Shown: positions 1 through 12,438, counted from the stretch's first letter. The stretch is 64,000 bases of DNA from Aphanomyces cochlioides (GCA_019828595.1 JAHQRK010000012.1:682001-746000); one strand, 5' to 3'. The notes: generated by a model not told the origin, from the sequence alone. Numbers and translations: made by a program.

Positions 1-1286
1 GGTACTCCATCACAACGCCTCGAATCAGCTTGACCATCTTACGCCGAAGCAGAGTCAGAGGTGTTAGAAAATAGGACGCCTCAGTCTTGTGTGATGTTAA
101 TCCTCTTAGCCGCTGGTGCATAATAGTCCGACGGTCATATAATTGTCGAGGCAGCTGCCCTGCTTCAGCATGAGCTTCAGTGATCTTGCTTATCAAGCTT
201 TCAGCTGCTTCTGGTAGCTCTGGAAGCAGCTTGTGCGATCCATACAATCGATTCTCACGCAAGTCAAACCGTACAACTGACTACAACTTGAAGTGAGTGG
301 ACATAATTTCGAGCCACCGACCGCTGGTGATGCCAATGAGGCTGGATGGGCCACTTGCGAAACATGCGCGCCAGCAATAAATGGCACAGGTGCATCCAGG
401 AGCGTGTGGATGTCGATACCATGTGGGATCACGGGGATGAAAACATGGTCCCATTGAAGAGGCACAATCAAACGACGTAGTGTTTCCGCAACTGCGGTGA
501 TAAACACATTATCCGAGCCGATGATCAGTATTGAGTGCTCAAGTAGCACGTGGTGCAGTAAAGTGACAAGGTTGTCAGCATCAACGAGCTGGAAGGTGTA
601 CTCGATAAACTCCCAATCGAGTGCCGTGGATGGAAGCAGCACCTCAGTCTAAGCATATTAATAGTTCAGCTTATGACCCGAACAAAGACTTACCCCAGCT
701 ACAGAGCACAAGACGCCAGCAGAGCCTTGACGTGGAACTGGGACTTCATGCAAGATATTGATCAAGCATTGCTCGACAAAATGCACTGGATTATCCGGGT
801 GTGCCTCATTCCAGCGGTGTTGTCGTGTTCCAAGGACAGCCAATTGCTCCAGGTACTTGAGAAATGGGGTATACAAGGAGTATTTCGTCACAAAGCAAAT
901 TGATGTGAGTGTTGTTGTGTCTGAATGGTTATTGGAAGTCGACGAGAAAATGCAAAAGGAAGCGCCATGCAGCGTTGTTCCAGTAGCTGTGGTTAAGACG
1001 AATGCATTGTACATGGCAGGAGGAGCATTTCCACTTCGACTTGGGAAAAGAAACTACATGGATGGCGAGTCACAAAGTGAAACAAGACAACGATTTGAAC
1101 GCACCAAGAGAATGCTCTGCGGATACTCGTCACGGTCATGGTTTTGCGGTGGGTATTGAAAAATGATCGAATGGGATGTAGCTACGAGGTTGATATACAC
1201 TGAACCAACCTTATTCAGCTGCTATTACCGGTCTTGGTTGCCACAAAGAAGTACTCTATCAAACGTGGATCGGCGTCGTCGTCCAT
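1..1286 (-). CDS. DENN-domain protein (Rab GEF-like), 3' partial
   Basis: DENN proteins act as guanine-nucleotide exchange factors for Rab GTPases in membrane traffic. The model starts at an ATG at 1286 (MDDDADPRLIEYFFVATKTG). It then shows a uDENN segment (FVLTTATGTTLHGASFCIF, about 1000-950) and a cDENN core (LLEHSILIIGSDNVFITAVA, then LQWDHVFIPVIP). Two introns are clear: 649-693 and 281-354. Removing the second joins GAHVSQ to VVRFDLRENRLYGS, the family's conserved V-V-x-x-D-L strand. Another intron ends near 1052 and a first one near 1200 is less certain. The reading frame runs off the left edge, so the dDENN region and any C-terminal domains are not visible and the subfamily cannot be named. 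The promoter at 1323-1410 carries several TCCGGAT-type elements. Confidence 0.8.
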
Positions 1287-1322
1287 CGTCGAAAGATCGC
1301 AATGTCGTTTCACCAGTCTTTC

Positions 1323-1410
1323 TTATCCGGATTCATTCGGATAATCGAAAGCATTTATCCGAATAAAGAGTTCATCCGGTAGGGTACGGATAAATGGGTT
1401 TTTATCCGGT
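1323..1410. promoter_or_regulatory. cluster of TCCGGAT-type elements between DENN gene and 1670 gene
   Basis: TTATCCGGAT at 1323-1332 is followed by CGGATAAT, TTTATCCGAATAA, CATCCGGT and TTTATCCGGT variants. The cluster begins 37 bp upstream of the DENN start codon, in the spacer between two divergent genes. Function is inferred from the same palindrome upstream of many other genes here. Confidence 0.5.
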
Positions 1411-1669
1411 ATTCCGGAAAATTGACCAAAGTACTGGTAGTATCGTTTTTGACCATGAAGCAGTCGAAAGCGGGGAAGATGCCGTGTCTTGTCTGGCCAA
1501 CCTGACATAAATGGAATACGGTGTCCCTGCCTCTGCACCCCTACAACGCATTAGGTGTTGATTTGTGGTGACTACACTATCGTTTTCGATTTGATATGAA
1601 GTACATGCATGTTGTCATGAACTGTCAAAGAAAATGTGGACTAGCTGTCATTTTGTCATTTTGCAAGGC

Positions 1670-2797
1670 ATGGATCAACTAAGTGGGAACTATTTCATGG
1701 AGCTGAAGCACGTTAAGTTTCCGTCGTGTGACGATGAATTTCGAGTACTTTTCTCAACAAATGTGACTTCCACGTCGTTTGCCCTCTCGTTAGTGTCCAA
1801 GAAGTCCAAACTTCACTGGTACACCACCCCTCTCTTGACTTCAACCGACATACAGCTACAACGTAGGGAGCGACAAGTGAACGCTGTCGCGGATGTTACT
1901 ACAACTTCTGAAGTTTCTGCAAAAGAGGTCATTTCAACATTACTGGTGAGTATAACTTTCCCATTGTGAGATGTCGTTCACTCAATGTTGCTTAAGGAGG
2001 GTCTCCGTGCTTTGGACAAGTCCAATTCTTCAGTGTCGATGCTAAATTGCCATGTGGACGTCCAACTCAACAGTGTTAACAATCATTTAACGCTCTTCGT
2101 GTTGATGGGACATGACACTGACGATGTATCAGCCTGGGCGTGGACAATCGAGCTGATCCCAGCAGAAATGCGTCAAATTGACTTTCTCATGGCATGTGTG
2201 GACAATCTCAATGACCAATGCGATGTCCAGGCTACAAAACTCAAAGAATGTCATTGCCTCCTTGCAGAAAGAGATCGGAAAATCATTACCTTGGAGCATG
2301 TTTTGAGCGAGAATGACAAAAAAGCGAAGGCGACGGTGGCGGGACACGAATTATTACTGTCAGCATATCAGACAGCAATAAATCGATTGGGAGTTCACGA
2401 GACTTTGAGGCTGGACGTCAAACCATTGTCATTTAGCGTTGAATCGTCCCGATCTGTTTCTCCTGGAGCTATGGTTATATGGCATTTGCACGAACAGCCC
2501 AACGTTGCGTTTGCTTTTCGCTTTGATGCAAAGAGCGTCATCATCAAAGCGAGTGGTTACTATTGTGTTGACATCCATAGTCCGTATGAGGCGCATCATG
2601 ACGGAAGTTGTATTGCTCTCTGCGTGGCATCTGTTCCAGTTCATGTGGGTGGCATAACATTTACCGATACAATGGAACATCGCGTTCAACTGACTCATGC
2701 ATTGAGATTGTCTGAAGGCACTATGATCCAAGTGACTAACCTTGGGAAAACACGTTTACAACGGGGAACACGTATGGTGATATACAAATTAGCATGA
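1670..2797 (+). CDS. Coiled-coil protein with XRCC4/PAXX-like head and C1q/TNF-like tail (tentative)
   Basis: There are two exons, with intron 1946-1996 (51 bp, phase 0) joining VISTLL to EGLRALDK. Start is at 1670 (MDQLSGNYFMELKHV); an in-frame ATG at 1634 is an alternative. The first ~140 residues alternate short beta-like strands (FALSLVSKKSKLHWY, HLTLFVLMG). A helix then leads into a heptad-rich coil (about residues 160-230, ACVDNLNDQCDVQATKLKE and onward). This order recalls the XRCC4/XLF/PAXX/SAS-6 head-plus-coil fold, but no signature motif proves it. The last ~120 residues (HLHEQPNVAFAFRFDAKSVI, YYCVDIH, LRLSEGTMIQVTN) resemble a C1q/TNF jelly roll. No signal peptide is seen. Function is unknown. 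Confidence 0.6.
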
Positions 2798-3393
2798 ATC
2801 AATTGATCAATATTGCAGGCGTGGTTCACTTTGCATAATTAAAGATCGCGTTGTCTAACGTCAAGCCCCCTCTCGCAATATTGTATTAGGCATTTTGAGT
2901 CGGGTCCATGTAAATGTTCCTGTTGGACATTCACAATCATAGAGAAATGACATTTCTTCATTGTGATAAATATCGAAGGGATCTAATGATGCTTGATAGC
3001 AGTCGAGACTACTTAGAACAAGCAGACTACACTCCCTCTAACCTTGGACTTGTTATGTGTGATGTTTTTTGATTTTCATCGATGACTTAAACCGTTGTCA
3101 GTGATGAGTGAGAGCCACCATGTTGATTCCTCCATGTTGTTGCTCATAGATGAAGTAACTGACTTCAGATATTTTGAGACTCTAGAGCTATTGTATGTCA
3201 GCGTGAAGGCGAAGGATCTTTCCGGTGACTTCTGTCCATGGAAGTGCGCAACGTCGCGTCGATTTGAAGACGGCGTTCGATACAAATATTCAATAGAATA
3301 ATGGCTTTGATTGGCTAAAATATGAAACGGTCACTTGAACTAACCCAATCAAAAGCTAGGAAATGGTTCCCCGCTCTCTGATTGGTCCATCAA
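2798..3393. other. intergenic, no gene seen
   Basis: Short open frames on both strands at 3076-3301 have no recognisable domain and no splice context. CCAAT-like boxes (ATTGG) lie at 3309-3385 just before the RING gene. Confidence 0.5.
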
Positions 3394-3834
3394 ATGGAGT
3401 GCACTTCAACACCGTTGACAAAAACGAACAGGTCGACAGTCCCCACAGTCCAAGCCATGTGCACGTGGATCGCATCAATCTTTCGCAGCGTAGGACGAGG
3501 TCTACGTTGCCTTGGACGTACATTGTGCGCAATCGTGGTCAATGTGTATGAGTTCCTCTGCTGGCTTTGTTGGAAATCTGAAAAGACTGCAACGAGGAAA
3601 GCTGGTTATCCGTTTGTCGAACCCGTTGCCGTGGTCCGACCGAACCGCTTGTACTGCCCAGTGTGCATTGATGCGATCCAAGAACCTATGGCGACAAGAT
3701 GTGGACATGTCTTTTGCCGTAGCTGTATCGACTTGACGATGAAACCAAATCGCAAAACCGTCGATTGCCCCATGTGCAAGAAGCGAGTGTGCAAAAAGGA
3801 TCTGCTTGTGCTCTATCCTTATCTCGATGAATAG
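3394..3834 (+). CDS. RING-HC finger protein, likely membrane-associated E3 ligase
   Basis: A single-exon protein of about 146 residues starting at the ATG at 3394. The C-terminal half is a C3HC4 RING: CPVC, then CGHVFCRSC, then CPMC near the end. It keeps the PxC-x-D spacing expected for E2 binding. Before it, a Cys/Leu/Val-rich stretch (GRTLCAIVVNVYEFLCWLCW) is hydrophobic enough for membrane insertion or palmitoylation. This suggests a small tail- or hairpin-anchored ubiquitin ligase. The substrate cannot be told. The protein ends a few residues after the RING, so there is no C-terminal domain. Confidence 0.8.
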   Translation: MECTSTPLTKTNRSTVPTVQAMCTWIASIFRSVGRGLRCLGRTLCAIVVNVYEFLCWLCWKSEKTATRKAGYPFVEPVAVVRPNRLYCPVCIDAIQEPMATRCGHVFCRSCIDLTMKPNRKTVDCPMCKKRVCKKDLLVLYPYLDE

Positions 3835-4335
3835 AATAGCATTAAGGTGATCTTGCATGGAAAAATGCTGTAATCGACGTTTTGCCTTTCAACTAAGTCA
3901 TTTTGCTTCACGCGCATATCACTACAGGTACTTTGATACCTCATCGTGTTCCATGCGTTCAATAGGTTATTGTGGTTAATGATTTCATTTTACGTTGCTC
4001 TCCTCGCCGTGGGCACTTGAAGACATCTCTGGCAGACACAACACAAGACGATGCTTCGCAACATTTTGATCGATGGGATACCTAAATTCAACTCGCTCCA
4101 TCTAGGCTCCATTGTGGGTTCCACTTGGACAAAGCTACCACGACAGCTTCTTCCTTTTTCTTCTCCCTCAAGACGACTCGCAAATGTCAAGGCAAACCCT
4201 TCCGGGTGCCTCAATCGAAGAGCAATCGACGCTTTGCACGTTTGAGCTGAGTGTGGATGAAATCCCTAAACCTAGCTATTCCAGTGGAAAAAGTTGCGAT
4301 CTTTTCATTTACGATTTGAAGAAGGGACAGGCACA

Positions 4336-7300
4336 ATGGTAGACGCATCGTCAGCAACATGCACGCTTCCGTTGGATACGATCGCGGTGCAAAAGTTTGG
4401 AATGGAATTCCACGCTTTATTAAACATGGATGGGCCTGGGTCGAAGAAGAAGAGCAAGATGACGGGTGTAACGTTTCATCCCGTCCGACCATGGGTTGCA
4501 GCAGTCGAATCCAAAGACTTTGGGATTGTGTGGAACTACGAGACAAAAGAGGTGATCAAACGATTCACGTTGCAGGTATTCCGAACGTACATGACCTTGA
4601 TTCTATCGGGAGACGGTGTAGATTGCAGATGAGACGACTGGAGTGGATAAGAAAGACGATACGCCAATAACTCCAGCTTCTGCAGCGATATCAAAGACGA
4701 TGGCGATGACCTCCACGTTTTCACCTAAATTGGGCACAGGCAAGACGAAATCTACGTCGGTTCTCATGTTTTTCGATCGTGAGACGATTTCACACATGTC
4801 TGGTATCTCCCGTGGCATCGACTGCTTTGAAGAATGGCTTATCATCCTCACACTAAACAACATCGTATTTTGCGACATCAACGATCCTCAATCGGTACAA
4901 GCTACACCATCTATTGCTGATATTCAAGTAGAATCGGTGTATTTCTCCCGAGGAGCTCGGACGAGCAGCCCCCAACTCGATTGAAATGCTGCCTGGAGGA
5001 TTCCTTGCCATTGGTATTCCAGCATCATTGCATCGCCCGTGAAATGCTTACGTTTAGGTTGTGGCGACGGTAAAATTCGCGTGTGGAGTCCACGCCTCTG
5101 GAAAGTGTGTCATGTCATCGATATGGGTGTGGTCAGAGAAATTCCCCACATGATTCTAGTCCCTGCTCCTGCAGATTCGACGCCTACTTCCTCATCATCA
5201 GCACCTTCATCGGCGAATGTGTTCCACTGCTTTCTCATCACAATTAATCAAGACGGGAAAGCCATTGTTTGGAGCATTCATCACCTCAAAAACGAGTTTC
5301 AGCAGTCTCGTGCTTGTGAATTTGACACCAAAGACGCCAACAAGCGCATTGATCTAACAACATGTGGCTTTTACGAGTTCAAACTTCTCTTGGAAGACAG
5401 TATCTTGACTGCCATTTCCAAAGATGGCAACGTTCTCATGTGGGATATTTCATTTCTTCGGTAAGCCGCTCACTTAAAAATGATCTAACTCAAGCATGCA
5501 ATGCGCAGGTCGACGCATCAAGCCAAGGAGCCAAGGTGAGCCACTATGTCTCGTTCATGCTTAAATTATGCCCAGAGTGAATTTTCTCGGTGCTTTTCAC
5601 GCAGCAGCCACTGCCGCGAAGCCTCTCCACGGCACGATATTCCTTGGATCTAGCAAGCAGAGCTACGTCTATCTCTCATGCTTTCGCACGTCCATGGTAT
5701 CCTCATCCAATCCTTTCTTTAACTCATTCGTGCTCTAGATGAACATCTCGGAACTTCACAAGGGCAAAGTTAGCCTGCGAGATATCGTCAAGTAGATAAC
5801 AAATGCAATTATAGGCTAACCAAGATCAAGATTTGGCGACGCATCGAGTTGACTTGAGTAAGGACGTGCGTAATCTCCATTCGGTAGGAAGCAAGCACGA
5901 ATTTTGTTGCCAACATGCTGGACGGTAGAAAATCTCCAAGAAGATCAAGATCAACACGATCACCCAGAGCCCACGAAATGCTCATTTAGTTGCAGCTGCT
6001 ACAAACTACGGTACAATGACTACGCTACTCGAGTTGACGAAGCTGCCTGATAATAGGATTGCTTTTGTTTCACATGCATACCTTCACCCGCCACACTGCT
6101 ACACTTGTCCCAAGGCACGGCCAAAATTATTTCCAAGTATGACACTTATGTTAGCTTGTCTGTGATTGTACTCAATACCCCAACTCATTTACGGTGCGTG
6201 GCACTCTCCGAGAAGAGCAAGAAAGATCCCCATGCTCTGAAATACCCAAATAAAGACTCTGTCGGGATGACAGTCAAACATCCCATCTTCGACTTTCTTG
6301 CTATTCTGAACGGTGTTCAATACGAGGTTTGACATCTAGGTCTGCACACTTCCCAACTTAATTGCAGGTTGTTCAAGTTGATCCAACCATGACGTTCCGC
6401 ATGGTATAAGCCACACTCGTTAATGATATACATCTATCAATTGTGTAGATTGCAGCGGGGCAAGGGGGGACTGTGGCTTGGCACAGCCAACTCGGACGAT
6501 TTGCTGTCTTATCGGTGAGAGACAAGGATCCGACATTGTATTGAATAAACATCAAACAGATCGATGAAATTGAAGTCACAAGACGAGCTCGAGCTGCTTC
6601 GATGGTCACTGACAGCCCTCGCAAAAAAATGGGATTCTTTGGGAAGTCTGACGATGTTGCTCCGACCGGACCGACATTACCTTACTTCTTCAAACATGAA
6701 GTGAATTTACAACCACGTGCTTTGGCCATCTATGATATTGCGCTTGATAATGGAATGTGCACTCGTGTGGTAAGTTTCAGAAGGCCGTAAATCAACAGTT
6801 TAATGAGTGCGTAGGTGGAGAAATTATCATCCGACCAGCATGTAATTGCCCATGTATTTTCAGGACCGCTTCTAGGAGTAGTCCGTGTGGCTTTGCCTGA
6901 GGAGAAAAACAAAGCGCCTTCGACTCCTACAGCCACATCTTCTACGGCATCGACAGTCGAAGGAACGATCACGGGATCATCCATCACAAGGGGAGAATCA
7001 ACCACGGGTATGCATTCGTACTTGGAATTCTACGATTGGGACACGGTGTCATCTGGAGCTGCAACTATTTCCTCGGCGTTGAAAAAGGCATGGATGACCA
7101 ACTGAAGGCAATATCACTTCTCATTGTTACACAGGTCGGAGCAACTTTTCCAGGGCCTTTTCTGGTCGAATGGGAGAAATCCAACAAGTTTGCCGTGCTC
7201 GTCTATCCGAAGAAACTGACCGTGGTCAAACGAACGCAGGAGTCGGGCATTTCACTCCTACATGACATCATGACCACGCGCCCAGTGCATTCGGCGCTGT

Positions 7301-8290
7301 GGGTTCATCACACTCTCTTTACGGCCACTGAAGACGAGGTATGTCGGGCTGTGACGCAAGGGCGTTGAACCTTTTTCTTTTGTAGATTCAATGCTATTTC
7401 ATCTGCGGCAGTCGTTTTATTTCATTTTGTGTTGCAAGCACAACATGCTTTCACGACAGCGCGATGAATGTCCCATTGGCCGAATTCCCAGTCGCACAGC
7501 GCCATCCTGGTGGTCCTCTCAAGCTCCTCGGGATTTTCCAGGAGAAACTTTTCATCTGTGGCCTGCACCAGAGGTAATTGAATCCTCTCACTGGGTTTGA
7601 ATAATTCATTTTTAGCATTTACTCGGTCGATTTGAAGAACGAAGTGCTTCAGTTTTGCATGTTTGTCGCCCAAGGCCTACCCAAACGTGCTTTGGAATTT
7701 GTTCCACACATTAGCGAGGAGCTCCTCGACTGGCTTGCGTCATTCCTGGAGGTAATAATTAAACTATGCTGCATTTCTTCAATATCGTAGGCGTTTGGCT
7801 TTCCCGCCGATGCGCTACAAGTCCAAGGCATGTCACTGCACTTGAAAATTAGCATTTGCATCAAGCACATGCTTGTTCACACTCTAGCGGACTTGGTGCC
7901 ATCTCTCGTTACAAACTCGAGCGAAGACAGTGTCGACGTTCTCGTATGATCCAGCCCATTATTACCTCCTGATATTGGTATTCCTAGGGGACGTCCCTCA
8001 CCCAACGTGCGTGTGCTGCCTTATGCCGAGGGGGCCAAGAAGCCGCTTGTCTTGCTCTCTTTCCCCTCTGCATGCAATCTAAGAAATGGAACGACGGACT
8101 TTACATCGCGATGATCGTGAACGATAAGGGATTGATGGCCCAAGCACTGAGTCTCAAGAAAGATGTTGCGCATGCGCTCTATGCCAACAAACGGAACCCA
8201 GATTTGGAAGCGCAGTGGAACCAGCAAATGGATATCTATATGACAACGCATGCCATTCGTCCAGCGCAATTCACTGGCAACTGGAAATAG
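4336..8290 (+). CDS. Large WD40 protein, TSET/TPLATE-complex TTRAY (TWD40-2)-like
   Basis: A multi-exon gene. The N-terminal WD40 blades read VTFHPVRPWVAAVESKDFGI then VWNYETKEVI, which fits the opening blade of plant TWD40-2. Splicing out about 5012-5055 joins LPGGFLAI to GCGDGKIRVWSPRLW. Later exons give DGNVLMWDISFL (to 5464), WHSQLGRFAVLS (about 6480), and a second propeller with a helical tail (FVAQGLPKRALEFVPHISEE, about 7650-7720; then LYIAMIVNDKGLMAQALSLK near the end). The pattern of two propellers plus an alpha-solenoid-like tail, and local similarity to TWD40-2, suggest a TSET vesicle-coat subunit at the plasma membrane. The first exon is uncertain: an open segment at 4112-4340 may be an upstream exon or a separate small gene. 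The gene ends 5 bp from the convergent reductase gene. Confidence 0.6.
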
Positions 8291-8295
8291 ATGCA

Positions 8296-11200
8296 TTAAC
8301 CCCAAATATCCTTTACATAGCGTCGACGAAACGCAAGATCTTTCAATTGCTCCAAAGCAGCCTCACGAGTGGCATTGCCATGCTCTACAAACACTTGGAC
8401 AAGGGCTTCGTGTACATCCTTCGCCATGTTCATTCCATCGCCACATACATAAACAAATCCGCCTTGGTTGACAATCAAGTCGTAGACATCCGCGCCATGT
8501 TTAGCAATGTCATGCTGAACGTAATGCTTCGTGTCCTACAGATGAAGTAATGAGTCAGATATGCTCTGGAATGTTTATTTTACCTGCTCTCGAGAGGCAG
8601 CAACGTGCAAACGGGTCAAGATGGCCTTGTCAACATACTTCCGCAAGTCGGACTCAAACAAAAAGTCATGAGCTCGATTGCGGCAGCCGAAGTACAAATG
8701 GATTGGACCCAATTCATAATTGGTCTCTGAATCTTCGACTTCAAAACTTCCACGCCAGTAACCACTGCTTTCACTCTCATCAGCGTGTTTCGCCTTCTCA
8801 AGCATACGGTGCTGCAAAAAGCCCACAAAAGGAGCGACACCAGTGCCAGGACCGATGAGAATTAGCGGCCACTTGGGATCTGCTGGCAGGACGAAATCTT
8901 TGGTGGGGTGGTGGAAAATAGGTATTTGGAGTTTGTCGGTGGTGTTTGCGGTCGTCGGTGTCAATAAGGGCAGAGCCAAGCGATGGAGCCAATTTGTGCA
9001 GAGACCACGGCGAGGAATATTTGCTCGATTCTCTTGAGTCAAGTTGTACTCGACCAAGGTGAACGCAATTTGAACACGGTTAGCATGATTCAAAGGTGAG
9101 GATGCAATTGAGTAGTATCGAGGGCCGAGCGTTGGCAATAGCGACAACACCAGCTCCAAACTTGGTTGACACGATGGAAACAGCGCCAACACTTCAAGAA
9201 AACTCAATCTCTGGGCTTCAACAAATTTCTACACGGAGAGACATGAGTTCATCATCAAGGCTCCCTTCTAATTAACCTGGAATGCTGCAGGACCATCTTT
9301 GCTGCTCAGGTACAAAAGCTGAGCTTGCTCCGTGGCGTCAGTGCAATAGTGAGCGAGCGAGCGCAGTGTAGCCTTCTTGACCAAAGCGTACAGATCGTAA
9401 TGATGCGTGAGGAGGTCGAGGAGCGAAGCTTGAAGAGGAACGGCGTTGGATTTTTTCGAACCCTGCACGACACATGAGCTGTGTAGCTGGTCCTTTTGAA
9501 TGTTTAATCTCTGCACAAGATAATCCACCACGTCAGCATCGTTAGGACAACGAACGCCAATGGAGTCGCCTGGAACATACGTGATACCTGGAGTTTGTCA
9601 GCGGTGACGTTCAAAGGAGACTTACCAGCTCCTGTTGTGTCAAGTTCGAGCCACAGAACTTTTCGATCGCTTGTGTCGGTTGTGAGATATTTTGCATTTA
9701 TAATTGTGGCCATGAACCCAGGTATAGTAAGTCTCGGTGGCACAGAGGTTGAATCGAAAGCAACGAAGACTGAGGCGTCTTGGAATCGCGGCAAGCGACT
9801 GGGGTCCACAGCTGGGGCACCCTCAGGGAACATTACGTTGAATGCCGTCAAGTACGTCAAGACTGTCAAAGATTGATTTACGGAAGCAACTTGGATATTT
9901 TCAACGTCGGAAACAGTGCCTGCAGTGTTATTGGCATTACTTTCAGCAGACTCCGCCCAAGCTCCCCCAACAAACTCCCAAAAGCCACGAACCCAAGGCT
10001 CGACTGAATCTTCCAGACCCATCGCTTCGTCTGCGCAACCTTTATTGGAGTCAAAATGAGTCAAAATATGCTCCAGGCTTTACCGAGTTCATATACGCAT
10101 TCAGCTCCCAATTCCTTCATGCGGCGATGGATGTTTTTGCCCATATAGCTATAGCTTGGTTGAGAAATACACCAAGGGAATAGCTACCAGAATTTATCGT
10201 AGTTGGTGTCGCCCAACGCTAGGACTGTAAAGCGCAAATTTTGCAGCAAGGTTGCTGGGTGGACTTTCTTCTTTAGGAAACGCCAAAACTTTTCAGCGTT
10301 GTTTGGAGGATCACCGTTGCCCGTAGTGGAGCAGACAATAAAGACATTGGCGCTTGGTAACGAGAGAATTCCGCACTAAAAAGGAGATATGTGAACACAA
10401 ACTAAAATGGATGATACTTTTTCAAATTCGTTTAGCGGTCGTAAATCACACGTCAACTCACGTTCCAGCGCATCTGATTGAATCCGCTACAGTATTAATT
10501 CAATCAAACTGACAGAGAAGCCGTTCATACCTTGGCAATTGACTCAGCACAACCAGTTTGAGAGCCATAAAAAATGTGCAAATGGTCCAACTTGGACGTC
10601 TTGGTAGGTACGACGGCGGACTCCACGGTGGGCTCCACGGTGGACTCCACAGTAGGTTTTGCATCTATTCCATCATGCTTGCTTGATGTACGAAAGATGA
10701 TTTTACCTTTTGAAGTCGTCATGACGGCCCAAAATCCTTTCATCCAAGGCTCAACAAAATCTTCCAGCCCCATAGCTTCATCCGCGCATTCTGCATGCGA
10801 GTCAATGGTGCTATTGTTGTGGGCAAGTACCAATATCATAAAAGCTAGTCGCCCCCAATTCACCCATTCGACGATTGATGTTCTTGCCCATGTAGCTGAG
10901 CATAACATTCAGAATAAGCCATATCCAACGAGCTGGACGTACCAAAACTTGTCGTAGTTTGTGTCACCGAGTGCAAGCACAGTGTAGGTAATGTGCTGCA
11001 GCAGGGTTGCAGGATGTGCCTTTTTCTTAAGGAAGCGCCAAAACTTCTCAGCATTTGTTGGAGGATCGCCGTTGCCAGTAGTCGAACACACAATAAACAC
11101 TTTAGCTTGAGGTTGCGTCAAAATACCCGACTACTTGCAGCAACAGTGAGCGGTCCAGAGCATTGTCGTATGTACCTTTTCAAATTCGTTCAATGTGAAG

Positions 11201-11356
11201 AGATCCGCGCTGATATGTCGTTCCTGGGCATCACTTTGCACGCGCTACATGCACATAAGCTTTCCTATGTATGTTTGGCCTCACCTTGGCGATAGATTCC
11301 GCGCAGCCTGTCTGGGAGCCGTAGAAGATGTAGAGATGGTCGCTCTTGTCCACCAT
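8296..11356 (-). CDS. Methionine synthase reductase-like diflavin reductase with two tandem FMN domains
   Basis: MTRR uses NADPH, FAD and FMN to re-reduce cobalamin-dependent methionine synthase. Start is at 11356 (MVDKSDHLYIFYGSQTGCAE). FMN domain 1 spans about 11356-10740 (FYGSQTGCAESIAK, VFIVCSTTGNGDPPTNAEKF, VLALGDTNYDKF, ADEAMGLEDFVEPWMKGFW). A 12-15 bp repeat-coded Thr/Val/Glu linker follows. FMN domain 2 then starts within the same exon (FYGSQTGCAESIAKV, about 10545) and repeats every motif down to about 9950. The FAD-binding (RYYSIASSPL, GLCTNWLH) and NADPH-binding parts (IGPGTGVAPFVGFLQHRM, FGCRNRAHDFLF) follow. The end, GGFVYVCGDGMNMAKDVHEA and RRYVKDIW, matches MTRR very well. The usual enzyme has one FMN domain, so this is an in-frame internal duplication. 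Confidence 0.85.
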
Positions 11357-11387
11357 TATTTCGGAATGGCAAAGTGCGTTGAAGACA

Positions 11388-11399
11388 TTATCCGGATAA
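11388..11399. promoter_or_regulatory. TTATCCGGATAA palindrome upstream of reductase gene
   Basis: A perfect 12-bp palindrome, 32 bp upstream of the reductase ATG at 11356. It is one of many copies of the same element next to start codons in this window. Confidence 0.6.
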
Positions 11400-12438
11400 A
11401 GAGTGACTGTTGCCTTTTTATACTCCACGAAGAGCAACATCCCCTCGAAACAAAAGCCAGAAATTCAATGTCGTGTTGAGAGATTCATCGCCAGTAATGC
11501 AGAGGACGAGTGTCCCCAATGCTATCAAAGCCAAATGCAGGTTGCAATGTGTTGTCTTGTTTCCCCCTCAAAACTCTACCACCGTTCCTTGATAGGGTAT
11601 AACTTTATCCTTTAAATATAGAACCGTGCACTCGTTGGGGGGCTTCATAGCTTCGCCAACGTGCCCAAAGCGAACCACATATGTGTAGCTTTCAAGTCCT
11701 GATGAATATGCCAGCCACGGAAATGAATGATACCACCTTTTTAATACTCCCCAAGGGATATAAACTGCCACACAATAAGGACGTCCTATCGTACTAAATT
11801 GAGGTACCGTCATGCCTAAAGCCTTGGGCTAAGAAGCGCAACGACTTATCGCTATGGAATCCTCGTTTATCATCCGATGAGAGTCAAAGTTGTTCGACAC
11901 TGCAAGCTCGTCCAAATTCTGCTCCCTCAGTCCTAATATATGAAAAAGTAAGCTGTTTTGAATTTGATTAATATTTCATTTCTAGAGATAAATACTTGTG
12001 AATTTTAATGCGAAATCGTTCTTCACATTAGGCCCTGGTCGGGCGATCGTCCGTGTAAGTAAGAAGTCTTGAATTCGAGATTTGATTGGATGAATTTATC
12101 CGTAAACCGGATGACGTTCTCGAAAGTCGATTGCCTTCCCAGGCGAATGTTTTCACGTAAGTGCCAAGTCAGTTTCGAAAGGGAATGGCAGCAAACAGCA
12201 AGTCTACAAGCTCTACCTATGCTGGTGCTATATGCAGTACGAGCAACGTAGATGCATTAAACGACCGTAAGCTATATAGACCCACACCTTTGATAACATT
12301 AGTCCAACGGATCGCACGATCGTTGACTTGAACAAAGTATGGGCTTTAAAATTACAAGGTAATTTAATATCTTCAGTTCAGTATGGTGGCTTTTGGTTGT
12401 GCATTGACATGACCAGCTTTGTTTGACAGGCAGCAAGT
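11400..12438. other. gap with no confident gene
   Basis: An ATG-started 81-codon frame on the minus strand (11568-11813) contains RWYHSFPWLAYSS. This is faintly like zinc-finger/hAT transposase leaders (W..PWL.YS), but it has no further support. A degenerate promoter-type element (TTTATCCGTAAACCGGATGA) lies near 12096. The rest is featureless and AT-rich. Confidence 0.35.

Noticed and set aside
10525..11440. Second FMN domain as a separate upstream reductase gene
   Set aside because: The end of FMN 1 and the start of FMN 2 lie in one open exon with no stop or start between them.
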